Shown here one piece after another: positions 38,701 through 45,700 of a stretch of DNA of 53,738 bases (the first letter of the stretch is position 1; each line of letters opens with the position of its first letter). The notes beneath the pieces were generated by a model. It saw only the letters and a program-made list of their open reading frames with translations, did not search any database and was not told where the DNA came from. The position numbers and the translations under genes were made by a program. Source of the DNA: Mycobacterium alsense (lineage in GTDB: Bacteria; Actinomycetota; Actinomycetes; Mycobacteriales; Mycobacteriaceae); assembly GCF_002086635.1 (NCBI RefSeq), contig NZ_MVHD01000041.1:1-53738 (forward strand), in the 5' to 3' direction.

Positions 38701-40835
38701 GGGTGCCGCGGCTGGTGCCCTGGGCGCGCGGCGGCCATCTCCCGGTACCGCGGGCCGGCGATTACTTCCTGGCTCCCACCGAACGCGGCGCGATCGACAA
38801 CCTGCGTCTCAACGAGACGGTGGTGCCGTCGCCGGGTGCGGGCGAGGTGCAGATCCGGGTCGAAGCCGCGGGTCTGAACTTCCGGGACGTGCTCAACGTG
38901 CTCGGCCTCTACCCCGGTGATCCGGGGCAGATCGGCGGCGGTGACCTCGCCGGCGTCGTCACCGAGCTGGGGGACGGCGTCACGAAGTTCGAGGTAGGCC
39001 AACGGGTCTTCGGGTTCATGCCGGGGTCGTTCGCGACCCGGGTCAATGCGCCCGCCCAGTTCCTGACGGCGGTGCCGAACGGAATCAGCGCGGTAGGCGC
39101 GGCGACCATACCCGCCGGCGCGCTGACGACCCGACTGGCGTTCGACTGGGCCGAGGTGGGCCCCGGTGACCGGGTGCTCATCCACGCCGCCAGCGGGGGC
39201 GTCGGTCTGGCGGCCATCCAGATCGCGAAGCAGCGCGGGGCGACCGTGTTCGCCACCGCGAGCACCTACAAACGCGCCACGCTGCGCGACATGGGCGTGG
39301 AATACGTCTACGACTCGCGCAGTACGGATTTCGCCGACCAGATCCTGGCGGACACCGGCGGCTCGGGCGTCGATGTGGTGCTCAACAGCCTGACCAACGA
39401 GGGGTTCATCGAAGCGACGGTGCGGGCCACCGCCAAGGGCGGCCGCTTCGCCGAAATCGCGAAGCGGGACATCTGGACTCGCGAGCAGATGGCGGCGGCC
39501 CGTCCCGACATCAAGTACGAGATCATCGCGCTGGACGCGTGCATCGAGCACGAACCCGAGCGGGTGGGCAACTTGCTGGCCGAGGTGGCCGAGAGCATGG
39601 CCAACGGCGAGTTGGCGCCGATCGCGGCCGAGGTCTACCCGGTGACGGAGGCCAAGACCGCGTTCCGCCGCATGCAGCAGGCGCGCCACATCGGCAAGAT
39701 CGTGCTGCAGATGGCGCAACCGCTACAGCCGCGCGCCGATCGGAGCTATCTGATCACCGGCGGGCTCGGCGCGCTGGGCCTGTTCACCGCGGCCTATCTG
39801 GCCCAACTCGGGGCCGGTGACATCGTGTTGACCAGCCGGCGCGCGCCCAACGCCGAGGCCCAGCGGGCGATCGACGACATCACGGAGCGCCACCGGTGCC
39901 GCATCCACACGGTGACGGCCGACGTCGGTGACGAGGCGCAGGTCGAACAGCTGCTGGCGCGGATCCGGGCCGAGTTGCCGCCGCTCGCGGGGGTGGCACA
40001 CCTGGCCGGCGTGCTCGACGACGCGCTGCTGTCGCAGCAGAGCGTGGAGCATTTCCGGACGACGTTGGCGCCCAAGGCGTTCGGTGCCCGCTACCTGGAC
40101 CGGTTGACGAAGGACGACGAGCTCGACTTCTTCATCCTGTACTCCTCGGCGGCCAGCGTGCTCGGCTCCCCGGGCCAGGCCAACTACACCGCCGCCAACG
40201 CGCTGCTGGACGGGCTCGTTGCCGAGCGCCGGGCGCACGGCCTACCCGCAACCGGCATCAACTGGGGCCCGTGGGCGAAGGGCGGCATGGCCACGTCGCA
40301 CGCCGCGCGCGCGAATCTCAGCGCCCAAGGCCTGATTCCGCTGGAACCCGGGGCCGCCCTCAACGCGCTCGCGGAGGTAATCGGCACCGGAACCGGGCAG
40401 GCGACCGTCATCAAGGCCAACTGGCAGCGCGCCGCGAAGGGGCTGGGCGCCTCTCGTCCGTCGCTGCTCGCCCACGTGCTGCCCAGTGCCGCCACGGCGA
40501 CCCGCGGCGACAGCGAGCTGCTCCGGCAACTGCACGAGGTGCCCGAGGCGGAACGCGGCAGCTTCCTCACCGACTACCTGCGGCGCGAAGTGCAGAACTT
40601 CCTGCGGCTCGCTCAGCCGCCGGCCGCGACCAGCCGGTTCCTGGAATTGGGCACCGACTCGCTCATGGCGGTCGAATTCAGCAACCGGTTGCTGCCGCAG
40701 TTCGGTGGGGCGGTCACGATCAGCGCCACCGCGGTATTCGACTACCCGACGATCGGGTCGCTCGCCGAATACCTCGCCGCTCAGGTGCCGGTGTCCGACG
40801 CGGCGGACTCGGTGGGCGCGGCCGAGCCCACGTAG
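29742..40835 (+). CDS. PKS2: bimodular type I polyketide synthase, malonyl-specific
   Basis: A 3,697-residue protein of nearly the size I recall for the GPL-locus Pks of M. smegmatis. Module 1: KS1 (24-445, Cys194 in DTACSSS), AT1 (Ser649 in GHSVGQ, HAFH 747-750), no DH, KR1 (TGGLGAIG from 1199, Tyr1346) and ACP1 (Ser1521, GMDSL). Module 2: KS2 (1585-2010, Cys1758), AT2 (Ser2229, HAFH 2327-2330), DH2 (H2530-x3-G-x4-P), ER2 (ASGGVG near 3150), KR2 (TGGLGALG near 3338) and ACP2 (Ser3640, GTDSL). HAFH marks malonyl-CoA selection in both ATs. There is no loading domain and no thioesterase, so an acyl chain must arrive in trans and leave to the NRPS. Strict colinearity gives a 5-hydroxyacyl chain. 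Its start overlaps the mbtH remnant. Confidence 0.9.
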   Translation: MTDHQSQALPTNGSPVRRGTAESFAIIGYAARFPGAPDADAFWDVLQHERDAVSEVPPDRWDVDEFFDPDPDAPGKIVSRRAGFIDDVTGFDAPFFGLSNRETMLIDPQHRILLETAWQAVEHSGTAPSSLANTKTGVFMGLGTHDYLGLISEQLSYEEIEAYVAIGTSSAAGAGRISYGLGLQGPAVSVDTACSSSLVAVHQACQSLRFGECDLALAGGVNVLLSAKTAMTFSHAHMLAPDGRCKTFDAAADGYVRGEGCGVIVVKRLEDAIRDGDRIRAVIRGSAVNQDGASGGLTVPNGVAQQRVIAEALQCAGVAPADVGYLEAHGTGTSLGDPIEVQAAGAALGKGRDADRPLLIGSVKTNIGHLEAAAGIAGVIKVVLALEHGVLPKHLNFSKPSPHIPWDRLPVRVVDEALPWARGERPRIAGISSFGFSGTNSHVILEEAPVAPEVGEVAAAPVTPTDDRRFSLLPLSARSAAALTELAKLYRDWLAAHPDASLADVCFTAGAARSHLEHRAALVINSTESAREQLAALADDRPAPGLLRGECADRPRTAWLFTGQGSQYAGMARELFETEPVFAETMTQCAAAVADVLEKPLLDVIFDPDGDDTLRQTSYAQPALFAVEMGLARLWQSWGFEPDVVIGHSVGQYTAACVAGVVSLEDGALLLAERGRLFGSLPDGGRMVAVFAAAERVESMTDEFPSLSVAAYNGANTVLSGPVQDLDQAVAALEADGVRCDWLDTSHAFHSALLDPVLDEFESYANRFEFRAPQKTLVCNRTGAALGRSAKLDGAYWRRHARQPVEFAKSVRTLAELHCTMLLEIGPQPVLTAAALRAWPDPATAPRAIASMRKNVADHRQITEALANAYIVGHRPDFGALQPPAARKVDLPTYPFQHRQYWFREERVRPTQSFDESQAMRTETVRLLEDGRIEELAALLDGAEGNQQAVDLLKQLAAQHNQQRKAQSITDSRYEIRWEKSAAGTPAGEGSAWVLITDDAEAVRPLVDALTARGHRHRIVGLPVSDADQERLAATLRAAVEEEPTTRVLHLAAVDADTAPSMRSLLRMQHDVLSGTRRVFCAAAAADLRVPIWLITRGAQRVTDADTVSPTQSCLWGFGRAASLEHPRLWGGLADLPPGGAMDEAVWTRLVDELVAAPAGEDQIALRDQAVYVPRLTRRAGQPSATPVALREDATYLVTGGLGAIGLEVAGYLAAHGARHLVLTSRRAPSEAAQQRIGAISEESGCEVRVIAADVSNPHDVARVLATVRAELPPLAGVVHAAGEISTTPMQASDAEAHQAEVDRVFAGKVWGAWNLSEATAGLRLDFFLSTSSIAGVWGAGGQTAYSAANAFLDGLAWRLREQGVPGISVNFGPWLNAGMADESARAELDKRGVKPLSPADALAGMAELLAASGKGSGKGAAKGASHGVVARIDWAGFLPLYQVGGKRAFFAQLQREVPDTAPASTASGDTQLVERLTLAPAQQRKKLVVDYLRDVVAQVTRIDPAEIRDEAGFFDVGMDSLMAVELRRRVEQAVGKELPSTLAMDYPRLVDVADFLLGDVLSIGTPAPSAPAPAKPAAAAPTRSDEPIAIVAVACRFPGARDPEAYWDLLSGGVDAIREIPEDRFDVDEYYDPDPEARGKIYTRYGGYLESIDGFDPEFFGISPREAVWMDPQQRLMLEIAWEGLERAGYAPAALRGSRTGVFVGVAANEYSQLLNANSVETIEAHFITGNALNVIAGRVAFALGLEGPAMAVDTACSASLVAVHQACQALHSGDCDMALAGGVNVLVSPASIVATSRARMLAADGRCKTFDASANGYARSEGCGILVLKRLSDAERDGDQICAVIRGSAVNQDGASSGLTVPNGGAQQRLIAATLARAGVEGRDVDYLEAHGTGTSLGDPIEVQAAAAVYGAGRDSNRPLLIGSVKTNIGHLESAAGIAGLIKVVLSLQHEVLPQNLHFENPSPNIPWDSLPVRVVDRAIPWHADGRPRRAGTSSFGFSGTNAHVLIEEAPAKSAVADGTSAGDAVADATGAPEAGAGDELVGVLPLSARSSQALVALAQRYGSWLDDHPDADIADVCFTAGAGRSHFEHRAALVVDSVAGARELLTGLAENRLGPGALRGECGDPPKTAWLFTGQGSQYPGMARELFDSEPVFADTVKRCAEAVDGMLPRPLLEVLFEAAGNPGDDAGKGLGHTSYAQPALFAVEMGLARLWQSWGIEPDVVLGHSVGQYAAACVAGVFSMEDGARLIAERGRLFGSLPAGGRMVAVFADPQQVESAAEEFPHISVAAYNGPNTVLSGPGADLEQIVAKLSGDGVRCTWLDTSHAFHSELLDPVLDEFESYAKGFEFAVPTLPLVCNRTGAVLAPETALDAPYWRRHSRQPVQFAESVQTVAALGCSVLMEIGPQPVLTGAALQAWPDSSAAPRAIASLRKDTDARRQIAEALAAAYVSGHRPEFAALQHRPRRRLDLPTYPFQRRRFWPKNADIRGIDGHGSAGSGILGSAKDLASGDSVFTSRWSVNTQPWLSHHVIYGTVVVPGATYAAMALAAVGAPAQVRDVFFYEPIILADKASREVQLTLHPVDEDWTFQVHSRPYGDRDADWSLNADGRIASGADDELAPASAESIDAVCERLDRMRPQQLFDTFADMELTWGPTWSTSLKSLWSGDGEAVGDVAIGDELAEQLGSEPVHPVLLDLCTGVAFPAFPAVLAAADGGEVGELFLPLRYGQVVLRDKLPKRFYCRARWQSGGPDSETQVFDLDFVDREGRQLGEIREFTVKRAPREALLRGLGGDATRNLYTLGWEEVPAPEPGSAQKGDGTWLIAGFDELAAEVPGAVALDRSTDVDAWKQQLAQAQERGAPVSGIVWRTAKRPGVEESSGEFAARVEVEIDQLLAVVRALLAQQDLKLTGGLWIITERAVATEPGEPVDPVQSAVWGLGRTIITEQPSLRCRLVDHDGFEDAVHSLAGLLGTPVDEPELALRQGKYWVPRLVPWARGGHLPVPRAGDYFLAPTERGAIDNLRLNETVVPSPGAGEVQIRVEAAGLNFRDVLNVLGLYPGDPGQIGGGDLAGVVTELGDGVTKFEVGQRVFGFMPGSFATRVNAPAQFLTAVPNGISAVGAATIPAGALTTRLAFDWAEVGPGDRVLIHAASGGVGLAAIQIAKQRGATVFATASTYKRATLRDMGVEYVYDSRSTDFADQILADTGGSGVDVVLNSLTNEGFIEATVRATAKGGRFAEIAKRDIWTREQMAAARPDIKYEIIALDACIEHEPERVGNLLAEVAESMANGELAPIAAEVYPVTEAKTAFRRMQQARHIGKIVLQMAQPLQPRADRSYLITGGLGALGLFTAAYLAQLGAGDIVLTSRRAPNAEAQRAIDDITERHRCRIHTVTADVGDEAQVEQLLARIRAELPPLAGVAHLAGVLDDALLSQQSVEHFRTTLAPKAFGARYLDRLTKDDELDFFILYSSAASVLGSPGQANYTAANALLDGLVAERRAHGLPATGINWGPWAKGGMATSHAARANLSAQGLIPLEPGAALNALAEVIGTGTGQATVIKANWQRAAKGLGASRPSLLAHVLPSAATATRGDSELLRQLHEVPEAERGSFLTDYLRREVQNFLRLAQPPAATSRFLELGTDSLMAVEFSNRLLPQFGGAVTISATAVFDYPTIGSLAEYLAAQVPVSDAADSVGAAEPT

Positions 40836-40904
40836 CGAGGGGGCTCGGCTCTCGCTGAGCCACCCACGCAACCAGCCGGGGCCGCGACGCTGCCGGGCGG
40901 GGCC

Positions 40905-41771
40905 CTACGCGGCGCCCGCCTGCAGTTGCGACCTCAGAATCCGGTACTCCAGCAGGCCGGCCCGCATCTGCTCGTAGATCGCCGACCCCGGCAGCGCGAG
41001 GAAGTTGGCGACGCGGGCATTTGCGTCGCCATAAACCTCGGCCCAGGTATCGGTCGCCTGATCGCGCGACGCCAACACGTTTCCGGTGATATCGCGATCG
41101 CTTTTGGTGACGAACCCTGACCGCTTTAAGCGCATGCGCACCTGGTCCCAGTCCTCAGGGCTCAGGAAGTCCGTGTGCAGGAACCATCCGCCGGGCCGAC
41201 AAATCCTGGCCACCTCGGTGAGGAATTTCGGCAGATTGCCATACGAGTGCGACGACTCCACATTGACGATCGCATCGCACGAATCGTCCGCGAGGGGAAT
41301 GTCCAGGGCATTGCCGACCCTGAAGTCGATCGGATTCTTGGTGTGCGTTTTGCTGCAGAACGCGATTGCCTCCGAGGACATATCGATGCCGATCACTTGG
41401 GCGCTGAACTTTTCGGCCACCACGGCGGTGTTGCCGCCGCGCCCGCACCCGATGTCGACGATGGTGCGGTCATTCAGGTCGAGCGACCCGATGACCTCGA
41501 GCACCAGCCTGACCGAGTTGGCGTTGAAGGTTCCTTCCCGAATGTCAAACGCCGCTTCGTTGTTCGAGTCCGTCGGAAGGTACCCATAGTTGAGAAAGAA
41601 CGACACATTGGCCAAACCGACGGTCTCCAGGCGTTGGCTCAGTTGATTGTAAAAGTTGCGCCATCCGTCCGCAGTCGTGGCGAGCAGGTCGTCGGCGAGG
41701 TGCGCCGACATTGCCACCTGTGAGCCTTCTTGCGATTGAACCTGCGCCGTACTTTCGCTGTGGCTGTCCAT
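40905..41771 (-). CDS. Class I SAM-dependent methyltransferase
   Basis: A 288-residue methyltransferase-11 type protein with the SAM-binding motif VDIGCGRGGNT (105-115), acidic IGIDMSSEA, and NVESSHSYGNLPKFL followed by RICRPGGWFLHTD. The NVE(S/A)SHxY segment is shared with the phthiotriol methyltransferase Rv2952 and with the fatty-acid and sugar O-methyltransferases of glycopeptidolipid loci. It probably methylates a hydroxyl of the lipid or of a sugar. It lies on the opposite strand, between PKS2 (convergent, 69 bp) and mbtH (divergent, about 695 bp). Base composition looks less GC-rich than in the neighbouring PKS gene. ATG 41771 is preceded by GGTAGG; an internal ATG at residue 21 is possible. 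Confidence 0.82.
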   Translation of the reverse strand: MDSHSESTAQVQSQEGSQVAMSAHLADDLLATTADGWRNFYNQLSQRLETVGLANVSFFLNYGYLPTDSNNEAAFDIREGTFNANSVRLVLEVIGSLDLNDRTIVDIGCGRGGNTAVVAEKFSAQVIGIDMSSEAIAFCSKTHTKNPIDFRVGNALDIPLADDSCDAIVNVESSHSYGNLPKFLTEVARICRPGGWFLHTDFLSPEDWDQVRMRLKRSGFVTKSDRDITGNVLASRDQATDTWAEVYGDANARVANFLALPGSAIYEQMRAGLLEYRILRSQLQAGAA

Positions 41772-42413
41772 TTATGTCGCCTACCAAATCGTGCTCTTGC
41801 ACCATGATTTCTAGCACGGTGCCGGTTTATGGATATTCGTGCGCACGGGAGCCTCGCGTCAGGTACGGCTCACCTTCCGTGCCCTGGGCAATAGTATCCA
41901 GGTACCTCCGATTCCGATGGCGAATCCATTTTCGAAAGCGTTCTACATTGTCCGCGGCCGTTCGGCGCGACCAAATTGCGCCGTGCCCACCCTAGTATGG
42001 ACGCCGCCCGTTGAGAACCGGCCATGAACTCAACGGGTTCTCGACTCCGCACCGGTGGCCGCCCGCCGCCCGGCCCAGACGCGAACCCGGCCGCGTGGGC
42101 CGTCGGCGTCGGCCACGACCGCCGGACGGTGCACGCGCCCGTCGCCGGAGGAGCGTCCATGCCCACGGAGTCTGCGGGAACCGCCGGGCGACCTCGCCCG
42201 GCCACGCGCGTCCGACCGCGCCTTCGGCAACACCCGGTGACGCCGCCGCGACACCGGCTCGCCCCCGCCGCCGACGCTACGTGCTACGGGCCGTAGTACG
42301 GCTTCATTCGCGTACCTAACGATCGGGAAGCGGCGTGCGGCGCAGTGCGCGGTCTTCAAACTGTGGGTTACCCCTCCAAATTCGAAAAGTGCGAGACAAT
42401 TTCGGTGAGCTCC
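41772..42413. other. Gene-free divergent region with a 9-bp inverted repeat
   Basis: No credible gene is seen in this 640 bp between the methyltransferase and the mbtH promoter. The first 180 bp are relatively AT-rich and probably hold the methyltransferase promoter. At 42007-42037, CCCGTTGAG and CTCAACGGG form a perfect 9-bp inverted repeat around 13 bases, a possible operator or RNA hairpin. The rest is GC-rich with no clear pattern. Confidence 0.45.
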
Positions 42414-42466
42414 AGTATGGTCTAGAACTTGTTATACCCATGTTGAGTAGACGGACTGGAGACGCG
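42414..42466 (+). promoter_or_regulatory. Promoter and leader of the mbtH-NRPS operon
   Basis: AGTATGGTCTAGAACTTGTT followed by ATACCCATG holds a likely -10 (TTATAC). GGACTGGAGACGCG before the GTG supplies a Shine-Dalgarno GGAG. The whole element is duplicated in front of PKS2. Confidence 0.58.
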
Positions 42467-42682
42467 GTGAGCATCAATCCGTTCGACGACGACAATGGCA
42501 GTTTTCTCGTCTTGGTCAACGACGAGGAGCAACACAGCCTGTGGCCGGCCTTCGCCGACGTTCCGGCCGGCTGGCGTGCGGTGTTCGGGGAAGCCGACCG
42601 CGCGGCGTGCCTTGACTACATCGAACAGAACTGGACCGATATACGGCCCAAGAGTCTACGCGACAGGTTGGCAGCTTCTTAA
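42467..42682 (+). CDS. mbtH: MbtH-like NRPS partner protein
   Basis: A 71-residue protein of standard MbtH length. It has NPFDDDNGSFLVLVNDEEQ, HSLWPAF, VPAGW and NWTDIRPKSLRDRL, which include the three invariant family tryptophans. MbtH proteins bind adenylation domains and are needed for their folding or activity, so this one should serve the A domain of the NRPS that follows 21 bp later on the same strand. The GTG start is preferred because GGAG lies seven bases before it and because the truncated copy in front of PKS2 aligns at this codon; an upstream in-frame ATG (42440) would add nine residues. Confidence 0.93.
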   Translation: MSINPFDDDNGSFLVLVNDEEQHSLWPAFADVPAGWRAVFGEADRAACLDYIEQNWTDIRPKSLRDRLAAS

Positions 42683-42703
42683 GCCCGCGCTACAGGGCAC
42701 TGA

Positions 42704-45700
42704 GTGGGTAACCGGATGGAACTCGACGACCGGGCGTTTCCGCTGACGCGGGGACAGCTTGACATTTGGCTTGCGCAGGAAACGGGCCACTCCGGCACGG
42801 ACTGGCAGCTGGGCATTCTGGTGCGCTTCGACGGCACGGTGGAGCGCTCGGCCCTGGAGCGGGCGATTCGTCACGTGATGATGGAGGCCGAACCGGCCAG
42901 GGCGGCCATCTTCGAGGTGGACGGCGAGATCGTGCAGAAGGCGATCGATTGCTCGGGCCTGGAGGTGGCCTTCCACGACCTGAGCGAATCGCCCCGGCCC
43001 GTGCAGAAAGCCCGGGAAATGGCGCTGACAATTCAACGCACGCCAATGCCTTCGGATGGCCCGCTATTCAACTTCACTTTATTCCAGACTTGGGCCGATG
43101 AATTTTATTTGTTCGGTTGCTTCCATCACATAATCATCGACGGGTTCGGAATTACGCTTCTCGCCAACCGGATTGCAACCGTCTACGCCGCGATTATTTC
43201 TAACGCGCCAATTCCCCCCGCCTTCTTCGGCTCGCTGCAGGACCTGGTTCGCTGCGAGTCGGAATACGAAGCGTCCACCGACTATTCGGAAGACCAGTCC
43301 TATTGGACCAGCAATCTTCCACCGGAAAGCGGGCTCGACCGTCGGTCGGCCGAGGACCCGGACGAAGGGGGTTCGCGGGAGCCTTCCGCGCCGGTGCGCC
43401 TGGATCCCGCGGTCCTGCAGCGGATTCAGGAGTTGGCCGACGAGTGGAAAATGCCTCGATCGTCGGTCATCACCGCTGCGTGCGCCCTTTTGGTGCGCGG
43501 ATGGTGCGCGGAGGGCTCGCAGGTGGTACTCGACTTCCCGGTCAGCAGGCGCGTGCGTCTGGAGTCGAAGACGCTTCCCGGGATGGTCTCGGGGGCGGTG
43601 CCGCTCGTGGTGGCGCTCGCGCCTACGTCGACCGTCGCCGATTTCTGTCAACACGTTGACATGCAAATTCGGGAAGCGCTGCAGCATCAGCGGTTTCCGG
43701 TGCACGCGCTTGAACGCAAAGGCCACGCCCGGGGCACGGGGCAGCCGGCCGGCCGGGTGAGCGTCAATTTCATGCCGTCGAAGATGACGATGGATTTCGC
43801 CGGTGTAGGGGCCTCGGCGTCGTTTACCAATCCGGTTCAGGTGGGCAGCTTTGGATTGATCTTCTCCGGCGGCGGTGACCAGCTTTTCCTCAGCACGGTG
43901 GGCGGCGGTGGGGCGTTTTCGAATTTCGACGTCTCGGAATTGGAGAAACGGCTGAGCCGGGTGATGGTGGCGATGACCGCCGATCCGGGGCGGCGGCTTT
44001 CGTCGATGGATCTGCTCGACGCCGCCGACCTGACCGGGCTGGACGCGTGGAGCAACCGGGCGGTGTTGAGCGGGCCGGCACCGACCCCGGCGTCGATCCC
44101 GGCGGTGTTCGCTGCGCAGGTCGCCCGCGCCCCGGAGGCGACCGCGATCACGTGCGGCGAGGGTTCGTGGACCTATCTCGAGGTCGACCAGGCCGCCAAC
44201 CGGTTGGCGCACCGGTTGGCCCGCCAGGGGGTGGGTCCAGGGCAACGCGTGGCACTGCTGTTGCCGCGTTCGGCCGAGGCGATCATCGCGATCCTGGCGG
44301 TGCTCAAAACCGGGGCGGCGTATGTGCCGATCGACCCGGCGGTGCCGGCGGCCCGGATCGCGTTCATGCTCGACGACGCCGCGCCGATCGCGGCGATCAC
44401 CACCAGCGGGCTGGCCGAGCGGCTGGACGGGCGCGACCTGCTGGTCACCAAGGTCGACGATCTCCAAGATCCCGTCGACACCGAATCCGGCACCGCGCTG
44501 CCAACGCCGGACCCCGACAACATCGCCTACCTCATCTACACGTCGGGGACGACCGGCGTCCCCAAGGGGGTGGCCATCAGCCACCACAACGTGATCGGGT
44601 TGCTGCACTCGCTGGATGCCGAGTTGTCGCCCGGGCAGGTGTGGTCGCAGTGGCATTCGCTGGCCTTCGACGTGTCGGTGTGCGAGATCTGGGGTGCGCT
44701 GTTGTCCGGCGGACGCCTGGTGGTGGTCCCGGAATCGGTGGCGCGCTCGCCCGAGGACTTCCATGCGCTGCTGGCCAAGGAAGAGGTCAACGTCCTCAGC
44801 CAGACCCCGACGGCGTTTTACGCGCTGCAAACCGCGGACGCGCTCGCACCCGAGCTCGGGCGCCAGCTCAAGCTCGAAGCGGTGATATTTGCCGGGGAAG
44901 CGCTTGAGCCCCAGCGTCTTTCGCTCTGGCTGGACAACCACCCGGGTTTGCCGCGGCTGCTCAACCTGTATGGCACCACCGAGACGACCGTGCATGCCTC
45001 GTTCCGGGAGATCTCGGCCGCCGACGCGGACAGCGCGGTCAGCCCCATCGGGGTGCCGATGGCGCACCTGGCCTTCTTCGTGCTCGACGCCTGGTTGCAG
45101 CCCGTGCCGCCGGGGGTGGTGGGGGAGCTGTATGTGGCCGGCTCGAGCGTGGGGTGCGGGTATTGGCGCCGTTCGGGGTTGTCGGCGACGCGGTTTGTGG
45201 CGTGTCCGTTTGGTGCGCCGGGGCAGCGGATGTATCGCACCGGTGATTTGGTGTGGTGGGGTGCCGATGGGCAGTTGCGGTATGTGGGGCGCGCCGATGA
45301 GCAGGTGAAGATCCGCGGGTATCGCATCGAGTTGGGTGAGGTGCAGGCGGCGCTGGCGGGGCTGGACGGGGTCGAGCAGGCGGCGGCGATCGTCCGGGAG
45401 GACCGTCCCGGTGACAAGCGGCTGGTGGGGTATGTGACCGGGACGGCGGGTCCGGCCGAGGTGCGTGCGGCGCTGGGTGAGCGGTTGCCGTCCTACATGG
45501 TGCCCGCGGCGGTGGTGGTCATCGACGCGCTGCCGCTGACGGTCAACGGCAAGCTCGACAAGCGGGCCCTGCCGGCGCCCGAGTATCAGGATGTCGACCA
45601 CTATCGCGCCCCCACCAACGCGGTCGAGGAGATCCTCGCCGACATCTATGCGCAGGTGCTCGGGCTGGAGCGGGTCGGGGTCGACGAGTCGTTCTTCGAG

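Noticed and set aside
36636..39719. 1,027-codon minus-strand frame opposite PKS2
   Set aside because: Shadow of the AT2-DH-ER coding region; Arg/His-rich low-complexity translation without motifs.
40836..40904. Bidirectional terminator between PKS2 and the methyltransferase
   Set aside because: GGCTC and GAGCC could pair, but the stem is only five bases and there is no T-run on either strand.
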